A stretch of 64,000 nt of DNA from Acanthococcus lagerstroemiae (taxonomy: Eukaryota; Arthropoda; Insecta; Hemiptera; Eriococcidae). Positions within the stretch are counted from its first letter, which is position 1; each line of letters opens with the position of its first letter. A model generated the notes under the pieces. It was given only the letters and a program-made list of their open reading frames with translations. It ran no database searches and had not been told where the DNA came from. This document shows, piece by piece, positions 45,011 to 57,010 of this stretch. The stretch lies in NCBI GenBank assembly GCA_031841125.1, contig CM063114.1:30077266-30141265 (forward strand). The letters are read 5' to 3'. The translations under genes were made by a program, and so were the position numbers.

Positions 45011-48000
45011 CAATGGAGAGGGAGGGGTGCGACTTTTAAAATTTCCATCTTTATTTTCTCCATATACTTGCGATATGCCCTGTGGTATAGCGTTCACATT
45101 TCATGTGAAAGGTCCCAGTTTTGATTTTTTTCGCGGTATACAGTTCGATCTAATAATCATGGATAGTTCACTTTGCTACGGTCATTTTTGCAATAAGATT
45201 AGCCCTAATTCGCAAATTATGGGATTTAGTGGGCTGACGATTCAAATGCTCCGAAATACAGTGTGTTTCAAATGAGACGCCAGTGGGTATTCGAAATAAC
45301 ATGTAAAACTGGAACAAACCAGTTGAAGAGTAGAGGGAAAGAAGTAGGTAAAGTCACTTTTGTGGCGAAGCAAGAAAAATGAAAAACAATTTGTTTACAT
45401 AGTGATACCTGCGTGGTTCTTTACCTACACGTGAATTTTGAATCCCGTTTTTCTGGACTGCAGCATCCTTTCAGGAATCCTACCATAGCTCAGCTAATTA
45501 TACTCATTACTCTCATTCCAAAAGTATTAATAATTCAATTTCGCCTAAAATATCTGCTTCTTTCGCTGTACCCTTCAGTTGTAATATCAGTATATTTCTA
45601 TAGATGAAATGTTGAAAATGTTGCCCATCGCCGGCGATACAGGAGTTACAATGTTTCAAGAAATTCGAAAACACGCATACGATTTCTGCGCAATAAGAGA
45701 ATTCAGTGGTCTAGAAAAAAAGTCATTTGGGACCTTCACGCACAAAAACAAATTTTGTAATACGGGGTGGAGTTGACATGGACTATCGATGAGGGGGCGT
45801 TGTAAAGGGGAAACAGGGTTACCAAATCGCGTAATAAAAACTTCTCCTTTTCTTTTCGTATCTGAGAAGCACACAACTTCCACTTGCGTCTCATTTGCAA
45901 CATGCTCTACATATGGGTATCTAATCATAGGTATTCGATGTTGACATCAACTGAGGTGCCTATGGAGTGCTGAAATGAAAATAATGCAATATGGATGATG
46001 TTTTTAGGGGGGAGGGGGATCCACGGACGCTAGGCTCAGTTGTTCTGATATCAGTTTCAACTATATCGTGTTACCGGATGAGGTCATTGAGAATTAAAAT
46101 ACAGTAAAACTAAGTAGGATCCAATATTAGATTTTCAAGGTCTGTGAACTAATTTCCAATATTTTTTGCTCCTTTTGAAATATACATCAGAGGTGAAATT
46201 TTTCATACAGGGGGGAAGCTCCCCCTATTGGTACATTCCTTCTTTTGTTTTTTATACTTCCAGCAGTTGCATTTTTGGACACAGTGGAGCTTTTGGGTTA
46301 GAAAAGATTTCTTACTAATCAGAAAAGCCTGTATTGTGAGGTACTGGCCTCGATAAGGACCCTCTCTACACGGACGTAGACAAATTTAATAAATCTCAAA
46401 ATTTTCAGGAAAAGGCCATGCGAACGAGTGGGGTCAAGCCCCACCTAAAGAATCATCAATCTAGGTAAGGTGGCAAATTTTTGGTTGGTACTCCGGAGAC
46501 AATTCCCAACAATCTTAAGAAATCTTTTATTGCAAGTTACCCTTTTCATTTTTGATTTTCACCCTGACTGGCCTTGGAAGGCGAGTATATTATGCTATAG
46601 AACTATCGATTAAATTACTGAGACACTGGGGCTTAAGCCATACACAATTCCCGTGAATGCTGCTGTATCTCAACCAGTTTGCCTTAACTGTCTACTAGCT
46701 GAAATCGCTGAGATTACTACCCTCTCCTAGTTCATCCGCAAAATAAGTATCGCTGTCCAAGAGTACAGTACACCATTTACGAGTGCAAATTCGATGGCGA
46801 TTGAATTTTCAACCCACTAAGCTCGTTTTTCATTTACCTCGAACCACGTCTCGCATCGCCATTCACTAGAACAACTGGAGCACGAACACGTACCGAATTT
46901 CAAAATGTTATGGGTAAACAGAAATGCATAAACGGAAATTGGTGCTTCAACTTGAATGGTTACTCGTATACCAAAAACCTACGTGCACCGAGTATGTCTA
47001 CGCGAGGCTAATAATTTTACGTATAGCATGAAAAATCTTTTACGGTCAACGACTATGGATCAAAAAGCAGAAAAAAAAATCTACAGCCGAATAAAGAGCT
47101 TCAAAAAAGCGCGTCAAAGACGTATGGATGTTATTTTCAAACACAGCTAACAGTATCTGCAATAAGCACATATGGGGGGGGGCGGGGGTAGTCGGGCTAA
47201 CTACACGTATAAAGAAAAAAATGATGAAAAAGCGAACTCGTTCTTATCATGTTGCAAATGCTGTAGTGGCGGGCTGATCCTATCTATAGAAATTTCGGTA
47301 CACTCTAATCCATTTGGCCTCCCTTTTAACGCATTTTTGGGGTTTACCTTTTACGGGTACACGGTGGAGTCCGATGCACCCTCGGCAGTCGTTTCCGTAA
47401 ACTTTTTCCATTACACCTTCGCCGTCTCGTCTACTGACTCGTTTTCGTAAACCGTAATTCGATTTTCAAGACCACTATAGTAGTCGTTGCCGGCGATTAC
47501 AATCTTTCTGTATGGAGCTCTTGGCTCGTTAGAGCTCTCGATATACGAACCGACTCGCTAGGCACTTTAATTACATACACTGTTTCGCATTCTTAATACC
47601 ATCCACTTGGTGGCGATTGTAGTAATTTTTGCACACCGAGACCACGGCAGCTACTTTTCGCTGTTGCGACGTATCAGGGTTATCTCTCGAATGCGACACT
47701 TTACACTCATCTGGTACTCATATCAGATTTGCGCGGATTACGATAACGATGAAATGGGGAACCTTGCTGATCCGGGATCTAAAGCTGGTTCCTCGATCAG
47801 AAGTCGCAGACATGCGACACAGTTACGAGCGTGCACAGGCACCCGGATTCACTTCTCAAGATCCCGAAATCGCCGAAAAAAGCAGCTGAGATATCGAAAA
47901 GGTACAACATCGACAACCGTGGACAGGAATCGAAAACGGAAATCGGAGATCGGAAACGCGCAACAATGAAGGTAACCCGGCGCTTTATTTCGACAATCGA

Positions 48001-48652
48001 GTTACAATTAGTTTTCATTTTATTAAATACACGACTGTACAGAAACAATTAGAAACCAATTTTCTGGATCGCCGATGAAAGGGTACACGAGCACATAGTA
48101 ATTTTTTTCATTCGGTCAACGGGCACGAAACAAAGTGAAACAATTTGCTACACACCAGTCAATCGAAACACCATTTTTATAACGCGGGTCATTAGTAACG
48201 AGCAAATCGACTCCACTTTTGCAGAGAAACAAGGATTGTCAGGTTCCCATCATTCACCATCCTAATATTTACGTGTACAACGAACTATAGATTTATTTAT
48301 AAAACCCAATACAGGGCAAGCTGATGAAGTTCTTTTGAACGAGTCTTGAACAGACCAAAGAGGACAGTGTTGCCATCTCACACGAAATTTCGTAAGATCT
48401 CACGAGTTTTTGAAAAATTGGCACATTAAGAAACCCAAACTCCGATGCATTTACTCCTGTCACACAACCAAATCTAAAGAATTTTCATGAAAGGGAAACG
48501 GCAACACTATCAAAGGATAGAATTGATTTGATTTGTTTCTTTCAGAATTCAAATAACAGGAATCTCATTAAATACTAAGGTTGCACAAAAAAACCGCTCA
48601 TGTGGGGAGTGCCTTCCATGTAAGATAAGCTTGTTTCTAATTTTTACAAGTT
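45011..48652. other. Unassigned DNA
   Basis: 3.6 kb without recognised genes or repeats. A G run lies at 47173-47186. The longest open frames (98 codons at 44979-45275; 120 codons at 47607-47969, with overlapping frames on both strands) lack any recognised motif. Confidence 0.3.
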
Positions 48653-48868
48653 CAGGGGTGGATTTATGGAATGAGTTAAGAGAGGGGGGACCTAGGAAAC
48701 AATACACAAAGTTTTTGCCCTCGCTTTGAAACGTTTCACAGACGTTCTTAATGTAATAAAAGTGAACAGAAAAGTGTAGCATTACAAAAAAATTTTCTTT
48801 CTTTGTTATTCTTTTTTTCCTTTTCTTGAATTGGGGGGACTTCCCTCCTCCCCGTAAATCCGCCACTG
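48653..48868. mobile_element. hAT-like MITE with CAAGTT target duplication
   Basis: The left end CAGGGGTGGATTTATGG and the right end, inward, CAGTGGCGGATTTACGG are inverted repeats with two mismatches in 16 bases. Directly outside both ends stands CAAGTT (48647-48652 and 48869-48874), a perfect 6 bp direct repeat; hAT elements usually leave 8 bp. The 216 bp interior is AT-rich and non-coding apart from G/C-rich subterminal runs. Confidence 0.7.
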
Positions 48869-48999
48869 CAAGTTATTTTGGAAGCTGCATGCATTCAATT
48901 GAGTAATATTTAAGCTCAGCTCACAGTAACTGAGAAACTGGGTCATTCTCCAGAAACATAGAATACCTTATTACCATCAAACCTTAAGCCCAATTTTCG

Positions 49000-49370
49000 A
49001 CTTTTTATTGGGGGGGGGGGGTACACAATAATATCCGCAACAAATTCTACCAACCTGATTTATCAGACAGGACAATTACCACATTTTGAATGGAAAAATC
49101 ATAGGGAGGTGTACATCGTCGTGGATGTTACTACCTTATCTCAATGTTTGTTATATTTTTAAACAATAAACCCGAATCTCCGATTTTTTTTTTGGGGGGG
49201 GAGGGGGGATAACTTTGGGTTACACAATAACATCCGCAACAAATTCTACCAATCTAATTCATTAAACAGGACAATTACTATCTTTTGAATGGAAAAAGCA
49301 TATTAGGGAGGTGTCCTTCGTTGTGGACGTTACTATCCAGTCTCAATATTTGTTATATGTATTTTTAAGT
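49000..49370. repeat. Two-copy tandem repeat, period about 200 bp
   Basis: TACACAATAATATCCGCAAC at 49021 recurs as TACACAATAACATCCGCAAC at 49221. Matching ATTCTACCAA, GGACAATTAC, TTTTGAATGGAAAAA and GTGGANGTTACTA follow. G runs precede each unit (49011-49020 and 49193-49208). Confidence 0.75.
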
Positions 49371-49955
49371 TGTTTCTTGCGAATAAAGTGGCATTATTAT
49401 TATTATTCAGAAAAATTGGAAGTATATAATATGTTAAGTTTAATTTGCTATCAGTGACTTCATTTCTAGAAGGGATGGCGTAAAGTTACCAGGGTTTTCA
49501 GTCACTGTCGTGGTCAATCTTTGACTGCGGCGCAAAGATACGTGCCTCATACATTTTTCAGCCCAACAAATGGCAATACTGGCACATTTTTGATCCCTGA
49601 ACACGATCCAGATGCCAAATCGTAGTCATTGACGCATGTGATAGTACAATTTTCAAAAATTTTCTGAAAAAGGGAATTCTTGAAGCTGTTTTGCCCATAT
49701 TCGTGGATATCAATGCTTTCACCATATAAACAAGATGTCTATCGTCGTGGACAAAAGCCGTCCCACTCCCTAAATTTTGATGCTCCTGCTCTGTCAACTT
49801 GTTGAACATTCTCTACTACATATAAACTAAGTGCCTATACCTACATACCTAATTTAAAAAATAAAAAATAAAAAAAATAATAATGAACCTTAATATCGAT
49901 TGTCTCATGGACACTTATGCTAACTAACATTTTCGTTAAAATTGAGTTAAACATG
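49371..49955. other. No recognised feature
   Basis: A short (TTA)n tract lies at 49393-49406. The 83-codon minus frame at 49558-49809 has no recognised motif. Confidence 0.3.
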
Positions 49956-50102
49956 TAAAGCCTGGCCCAGTTAAGGAACATAATTTGCAACCCGCAATAC
50001 ACATCGATAATGGGCATTTTCAAGTTGGAGGGGAAGGACGAGGTCAAGAACACGTTATCAGCGCCGTGAAAAAACTATGTTTCTTAACTGGACCAGACTT
50101 TA
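49956..50102. mobile_element. Small TA-flanked MITE
   Basis: TAAAGCCTGGCCCAGTTAAG at the left and, from the right, TAAAGTCTGGTCCAGTTAAG followed by AAACATA form inverted ends of about 26 bp with three mismatches. TA occurs at both outer ends, in keeping with Tc1/mariner-type insertion. Confidence 0.6.
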
Positions 50103-50205
50103 GATCTGTAGTTGAAGGTGTAAGCTATCCGGTGGTACACACAAACCGGCAGATAATTATTATTTGGACCGCTAGAGAGCGCCTTCCGATTGAGCTAACT
50201 GATAA

Positions 50206-50467
50206 TTAGACGCTGTTAAGCGAGACAGAACCAAGCGACATTTGTTGACAAAATGAGTTATTAGTATCGTTCGCAAGAGCGTAAAAACTAGAATTTTTCA
50301 AGATTGGGCCCCCGATTTGAAAAATGTGTACTTACGTTGAAAAAAACTCATCGGTAAACGCTATGTAATATTGTTTATACATGACTTTCGACCTTCGAAT
50401 CACGTGTTCTAAAAAAAAAAAAAAACAGATTTTGTCGCTTGGTTCTGTCTCGTTTAACAGCGTCCAA
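50206..50467. mobile_element. MITE with TT(A/G)GACGCTGTTAA ends
   Basis: Left TTAGACGCTGTTAAGCGAGA and right, inward, TTGGACGCTGTTAAACGAGA are inverted repeats that continue with CAGAACCAAGCGACA for a total of about 35 bp. An A run of 15 (50411-50425) abuts the right arm. No clear target duplication was found. Confidence 0.6.
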
Positions 50468-52199
50468 TTCACAGTTTTATCACGTGCCAATTGGGCTAAA
50501 ATCATATGATACAGCTGGCTTTGGAAAAGTATGTACTTAGTACAAATGAAGAACATAATTATTAGAAGAAATGATATTTGTACTTAACTGTTGGTTGGAA
50601 AAAACAGCAGACAATTATTACGAGTATGTAATTACATGGATTTTAATCAGCTATCATCAACTACGTTCATTAAGGATTATAATACAGAAATACTCTTGTT
50701 TAGCAATACCGCAATAATAATGTAATAATGAAAAAATAAAATGATAAAACGTACCTACTACACGATATATCAATTTTTTTTTTGAATAAACAAAACTGAT
50801 TTTTAAAATCAATTTCGTTTGTAAAAAAAATTGATGTACCGTTTCTAATTTTATTTTTCATTATTACATAATTACGGAATTGCTGAAAAGAATATTTCAT
50901 AATTATAATCTTTAATAATGAAGGTAATTAATGATAACTAATTAAAATTCACGTTTCGTATAATATTTGTCTTTTTTTTTTTTTTTTTTTTTTATTTTTT
51001 TTTTAATCGCACAAATGAGTTAAGTGCCAGACGGAAAATATGCTGAGTACAATTCTCTCTCGTGCTAAAGATGTTAAGTGTTTCAATTTTTTCTCTCAGC
51101 AGCCATGGGGCGCCTTATATTCAACTTTAAAATAATATTTCCCCCTCGATGTATTCTGCACTGTTGCTCCATGTTATTCTTCACTCTCCATTCGTCTCAA
51201 ATAGCATTGTTCCAGCCCCAGAAGGGTTATATGTTGACGAAGTTTTCAAAACGCTCTCCTGAAAAATTTCATTTTTGTTAGTTAGCACAAGAGTCCATAA
51301 GACCATCGATATTCTCAGTTTCTGGAAAATGACCCAACTACAAGGATACAAAATTTACCGCTCTTATCAAAAATCAATTTCCTGAACTGAAGGAAACATT
51401 AGGATTGTTCTTTAGGTTCAAGTTAACCAATATGACATCACGAGTCAACCAGTAAACCAAACCCAGCCAAATCAACTGACATGACGTACGTCCATTCGTT
51501 CATTCTTTGGAACAGAAACATCAGCATCTCCAGTAATATACAATGTCCTGTCATGAACGAAGGGAGCCCGGAGAAAAGTTAGCGGCATTATCAATAGACA
51601 AAGGCTCTCAAAACTATTTGATCTTCAGGTTCTTTCTGATGGGCATTGTTTCGATATAACTTTTAACTTTTGTATCTTCTCTGAAAAGCGATAATAACGA
51701 AAACCAAAGTTGTAATAATTAGCAATACCAAAAAAAAATTAGCTCTCATAAATTTTATCAGCCATCCAGAAGTATCAAAATTTCTCAACCCCTTCTTCAA
51801 TTTTGCGACCAATCCAATAAGCACATTTCTATTATAATTTTTGAATTTGGAGATCAAGTAGGGCTAAGAAATTGTATTTGGGTATAAAAATAAAATCAAG
51901 AATATTAAAATTTTTCTATGGTCGCAGTAAGGTAGAATACCAATCTAGCTGGACAAAAGTCGCAAAAAAACTTTCAGAAATGACTAGAACAAGCACTCTA
52001 TCATCCGTCTGAGAACCTCCTCTCCCTCCCCAATCCAGAGTAAGAAGTATCTACAGTTCGCGGTTTTCTTGTGCACGTTGATTTTATTGTTTCGCTCTAT
52101 TACCAACGGTCGTGTTACCCTTAACAACTTATTGGAAACAGAAATACAAGAGTTCAAGAGACTGAAACCTAATCGAAAACTTAGACCATAGGGTACCGC
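50468..52199. other. Unassigned AT-rich DNA with a T tract
   Basis: A T run of more than 20 with one interruption lies at 50972-51004. The two sides of 50740-50880 carry GTTTCTAATTTT / AAAACGTAC-type words that pair weakly. No gene was recognised. Confidence 0.35.
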
Positions 52200-52300
52200 T
52201 TCATATATAATCAGAGCCTGTAAAGGCCTACTCACCAAACCGCTTACACATCTGTGCAATAAAACCTTGGAAACTTCTTGGCTCCCTAAAATAACCCCAC
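52200..52300 (+). pseudogene. Possible LINE RT remnant
   Basis: One frame reads ACKGLLTKPLTHLCNKTLET followed by SWLP. This resembles the LKxxxxxLxxPLTxLFNxSLxTGxxP motif of Jockey/CR1-type RT fingers. The fragment is very short and isolated, so the assignment is weak. Confidence 0.3.
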
Positions 52301-52776
52301 AATCTCCTATATGAGTTTTTTTAATTTTTATTTTTAAATACTACTTTATACCATTTTTGTTCTGTTTTATTTTGCTTCTTTGCTTCAGTTTACTTCGTTT
52401 TATCATTCATTCATTCACTCATTTTCTAAATTTTTTTCTATTTTCTTTTTGTTTCATTTAGAGGAAATTATGTCCTGTACAATTCTCCCTCCCAGTAATT
52501 GGTCGTAGGGCTGTTGGTAGGAGGCTATAAAGAATAATGAATAAGGAAACTACAGCTTCTAATTCTAAAACATCCTGAAGAAACACGTATACAAAACGTA
52601 GCAATATTTTCACTCCAATGGAGCCAGAAAACAGGTAGATTTAGGTGGCGAATGAACAAAATCATTAGAAGTACCAATAAGTCTTCTATGAGTACAGTAA
52701 GAATCATCTGCCCACAGGCACCACCTTTGTGTTTTTTAGAAGTTTAATAACACATATTAGGGTGTCCATTATTTTA

Positions 52777-52860
52777 CATATTTTCGAAAATTGGGTGGGC
52801 TACTCCCTGATCGGGTGTGTCACAAAATTTTCGATCATTTTGAATTCTATTATTCCGTAC
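52777..52860 (-). repeat. Dispersed family (33449-33985), copy 3, terminal part
   Basis: Inverse of the family end: CATATTTTCGAAAATTGGGT, then GGGCTACTCCCTGATC, then a less conserved stretch to AATTCTATTATTC. Immediately outside stands AGGGTGTCCATTATTTTAC (52759-52777), which resembles the CAGGGTGTCC termini at 37484 and 40037. Confidence 0.55.
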
Positions 52861-54549
52861 CGTTAATTGCTTGACATTCTACATGGAACTTAGAGGCGAG
52901 AGCAGGGACGAAGTTTGAATCGACAGGTAACTTTAATTATGTCGAATCGGATTAGTCTTGTTTTAGCTAGGAGACTCTCAAATACACTATTGATGGCGTT
53001 ACTTGAGTGTAAAATATAAAATAGTACCTGCCTCAAAAGAATCTATCTAACTTCCTTACGCATTATCATTTGCTGATAAAGATCAGGACATCTTAAGCGA
53101 CACCCCAACCAATTTCCAAACCAGGTTTTTACTTCCAAGCAGCTATCAGAACTTGCTCATGAGGTGTTGACAAATTATCCACACATAATGCGGACATATT
53201 GGGAACCCCGTGCTTCGAAATCGAGCTAGCTTCAGATATCTGAAACAGGGTAACAATTTTAACGACGTGGGCTAAGTTTTAGCATATTTTAGCACTGCGC
53301 ATGAAACTCATGAAATTTTCAATATATTTGTAATTCGACAACAAAACCAATTTGAACGTTATCTTCGGAGCATTACACAGCAAGCGACGAACAATGAAAA
53401 AGCGGAGAGCACAGCAGACGTATAAAGTGTATTGGCGGCGGGAAAAAACGTGATTTAGGAATTAAAGGGGGAAATCAGATCAAATACTCGTTTCAATTGG
53501 CGTAAAAAATAAATCGAACGATCTGAAAATACACCTACAATAAAATGACCTCATAATCTGATACTGTGTACATGTTTCACAAATGAAAAAATAGAAGAGA
53601 GAGCAGGAAAGTCGGAGACAGGGAGAAACCGAAGATAAAAACCAACCTTCAAGCTAAATAACCATCGTATTTTCAAATCCGCTTACGAAAAATACATTTC
53701 ATGCTTTGTTATGTTCATTTCGATGAAGTATTATTGAAAATGTCTGTTATCAGCTTTTTGTTTCCCGTAAACGAATATATACTCCACGTTTTCGAAAGAA
53801 GACTCTTATTTCCGTGAAATGCTTCGTAAAAACCATAAATATTAAATTGATTTTTCTATGTAGTTAACGCAAAATAAAACATTTTTTCAATATTCGATAA
53901 AAGCAAAACGTGTAGAATGCGTGGAAATTGTAATGCGGTGGAAATCTCAATAAAGAAGGAAAAGTTGAAAACAGTTTGTGCTCCTAGAGTCTTGCAAACG
54001 CATCGAATCGCTCGGGGATAGACATTTTCAAAATGCATTTATTTTAAAGTGGTGCCTACGTAACATCAGGTTTGATGATGAAACTCGGAAGGCTAACTAT
54101 CAATCATATAGGCAATGGAATTACGAAGGGGAAGAAACCCCCCTCAGAAATGCAACAGTAAATAAGAAAATTTTTCAGACCGTATGTTGAAAATGTTGGA
54201 AAAATTCGGTTTAAAAAGGTCATACACCGAATTACTCCAATCTTCATTTATTAAAAAAAAAAATTATGATAAAAAAATGAAGAAAAGTAATTGAATTATA
54301 ATTTTTGAATCCCAAAGCATGGGATCATCAGCATTATTATTACTATTATCCGATTATAAACGATCGTATACTCGCAGTTGCATTTCTTCACTTATAAATT
54401 TTTATGGAAATCAAAATAGGTAAGACCAAATAAAAAAACCAAATAGTACAGAAACTGAAATTAAAGAGAAGATAATAACAAGAATAATACAATGATCAAA
54501 AAAAGATTTCCAAAACCTTCCTGCTCTCCCTCTCCTCCCCTGGAAAAAA
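52861..54549. other. Unassigned AT-rich DNA
   Basis: No gene or repeat was recognised. Short open frames at 53856-54038 (minus) and 53978-54190 (plus) are unremarkable. Confidence 0.3.
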
Positions 54550-54745
54550 CTCAGGCTGAAAAGAAATATCCTTGCGTCTTTAGTTCAAATACCACCAACG
54601 CCGGAAAGCTAGTGAGAGATAATCGAATACCCCCACTAACATCCTAGGGAATAGAACGACTACAGTATCAATCGAGGTGGAAAGATAGCGCGCCCTGTAA
54701 CTCAGCCAATTTGCACGAACAAGGGCTCTATGTACTTTGTACAGC
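54550..54745 (+). repeat. tRNA-derived SINE, copy 1 (damaged head)
   Basis: AGGCTGAAAAG resembles a decayed A box and AGTTCAAATACC (54582-54593) a B box, but the spacing is too short. The body CCAACGCCGGAA...AACGACTACAGTAT...GTGGAAAGATAGCGCGCCCT...CACGAACA matches 55427-55570. Confidence 0.5.
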
Positions 54746-55364
54746 CGTCATTTTCTTTCTAATCCGGTCCCGTCAAAAGAAAATCGGCTGAGCCTTCAAC
54801 ACTGCGTGACCAGTTCACGTTTCACGGTTGGTTTTACGGAATAAACTGGAAAGAAAATGGCGGCTGTCCTTTCCTGTCTTCATATAGGGTCCTAGATTTG
54901 GTACTGCGCATGTGCACGCGGACAGCTTATTCAGGCGTTGTGAAAACACACGACTAGTAAGAGAGCTGTGTCTGCATACTCTTCAGCACAGATAAGAAGT
55001 AGCCTAATGCAACAAACTGTAGGAAAACCAATTGGAAACTACCCCAACTGGTATCTTAATAGTGTCCTGTTTTATATTATGTCAGCTTGTACCTTTAAGC
55101 CATCTACCATGAAGTGGTCAGGGTGTGGGATCCCCAGTTCATATTGAAGAAAAAACTACTACCAAAAGTAAGTAAGTATTACATTTTTTTCCAATTAGAT
55201 TCGCGTTTAGGCAAAAATTATTGGATGAGATGAGTGAGAAAGGCAGTTTTTGAAGTAAGCTAAAACTCTTCAACGATTATTTATCAGTTTTTCACATTCT
55301 TCCAGATATGTTTTAGACTCTCTGGGACTATTCTGAACATACTTAAAACTCAGCATTATTTCAG

Positions 55365-55575
55365 TCACTCTATGGCTGAGCTGTTATCGTGCCCACCTCG
55401 CACCCTGGCTAGGCAAATTCAATTCCTAACGCCAGAATGCTAATAAACAGGTTTCATCTCCCTCCCTGCAATATCTCAGCAAACAGAACAACCACAATAC
55501 TAATTAGCGTGGATAGATAGCGTGCTCTACAGTCCCCCCACCAGTTCTTAAAAACACGACATTAGACTCCAGGAA
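55365..55575 (+). repeat. tRNA-derived SINE, copy 2
   Basis: TGGCTGAGCTG (55373-55383) fits the pol III A box and AAATTCAATTCC (55415-55426) the B box. They are 43 bp apart, the spacing of a true tRNA gene. The following body (AACGCCAGAATGCT...GAACAACCACAATACT...GTGGATAGATAGCGTGCTCT...AACACGAC) matches the neighbouring copy about 800 bp upstream. Confidence 0.55.
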
Positions 55576-55849
55576 CACGTAATTTACAGGATCTGAAAGA
55601 TTGGTGACATGTTATAGGTGGCTTGTAGATAGCTTACTTACTTATTGTTATGAGGCATGGAATTAATGTCAATCTACATCCGCCTTTGACATAAGGAAGG
55701 AAATATTTTAACGCTACAAACCGCAGGGAAAGTAAGATAAAACTATCTCCGCTAATCTGCAATAAAAGCTGCATGACTCATAATAACGCAGTAACTACAC
55801 CTAGGCAGGGTACACGAACTGAGAAGAAGGAAGTACCATTCCAGTCTTT

Positions 55850-56045
55850 CTAGAGAGGTCTTTAAGATCTTCCAGACTTTATTAATACATTTTATGACTT
55901 TTACGGCTCTTCAAAATGTTGCCAGACTCGTTTAAAATTCTTGAAAAGAAGGTCTGGTCCCCACATGATTCTATAAAACTTGTTTTAAACTTGACAAATT
56001 TCTTCAAAACCCTTCCATACTTACTACAGATCCAGCAAGACTTTT
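55850..56045. repeat. Decayed AGACT-rich minisatellite, locus 3
   Basis: Units such as TTCCAGACTTTATTAATACA, CCAGACTCGTTTAAAATTCT and CAAGACTTTTCAAG resemble loci 1 and 2. A few similar units also occur at 55290-55350. Confidence 0.5.
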
Positions 56046-56059
56046 CAAGATATGCCCCC

Positions 56060-56385
56060 TAGTTTGAAATTCCAAAATGTTTTTATTGCTCTTTTATTTA
56101 GAATTAGAAATTAGAAACCATTTTCAGATCAAATTTTTCTTTCTGGCAGGGAAAATTGCCTTTATTGCCTTGTATCTTTCGAAACTCCAAAATGTTCTTA
56201 CTGATCCTCTATTTAGAAACCATTTTTAGATCAAATTTCACTTCCCAGCATTGAAAATTGCCTTTATTGCCTCGTATCCTTTGAAACTCCAAGAAGTTCT
56301 TGCCGATTCTCTAATTAGAAACCATTTCCAGATAAAATTTTTATTTCTGGAAGTTAAAATTGTCTTTAGTGTCTTCCTCATGAAT
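56060..56385. repeat. Tandem repeat, period about 102 bp, three copies
   Basis: TTAGAAACCATTT starts at 56111, 56213 and 56315. Each is followed by CAGATCAAATTT.TTC, a G.AAAATTGCCTTTATTGCC block and GAAACTCCAA.A.GTTCTT. Confidence 0.75.
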
Positions 56386-56514
56386 CCCCACCCACATTTG
56401 CTCCTGTCTTTTCAATACTGGCGAACAATTGAAATTGAAAAATGCCTAATACTTAAGAATATGTCACAACTGATGAATGACTCAGAAGAGGCAAACAGTC
56501 AAAACTGATGGAAG

Positions 56515-57010
56515 AGCTTGAAACAGCCTAAAACTGACAGATAAACTGCTATGAACAAACCAAAAATGACGGAGGGGTCACGACAAATTCTGCACAAGAT
56601 AATCAAATCCGACTAAAAAATAAAATAAAATAAAATAAAATAAAATAAAAAAAACCGACCACAAATTAACATAGAAGAAACAGACTGAGAAACAACTCAG
56701 TCCATTGATAGCCCAATCTGACTACATTAACAGTCTGACCAAGAATGACCCGGAACAACCAAAACTCTGATCATAACTGACCAAGACTGGCTAACCTCAA
56801 CCTAAATGAAACATATAACTCCAGACAACAACATATTGACTCTGACCAAAATGGACCACAAATAATACACTACAAGAAATATAACTAAAAACGAGCAAAT
56901 CCGATCCCTAACGACTAAACACGGAAAAAACAATCTAAGACTATTAGAAACGACCAAATCTGATCGAAAACTAATAAAATTAAACCAGACTAAAAACGAT
57001 TAAAAGTAAA
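56515..57010. repeat. Decayed GACCAAAA-type minisatellite
   Basis: Words of the form CTGACCAAAAATGACC, CTGACCAAGACTGGC and GACCAAATCTGATCG repeat through the interval on one strand, making it strongly T-poor. An (AAAAT)n microsatellite lies at 56616-56650. Confidence 0.55.

Noticed and set aside
47607..48052. Overlapping frames of 73-120 codons on both strands
   Set aside because: Several frames are open at once in a CG-containing stretch, which points to composition rather than coding. No motif was recognised.
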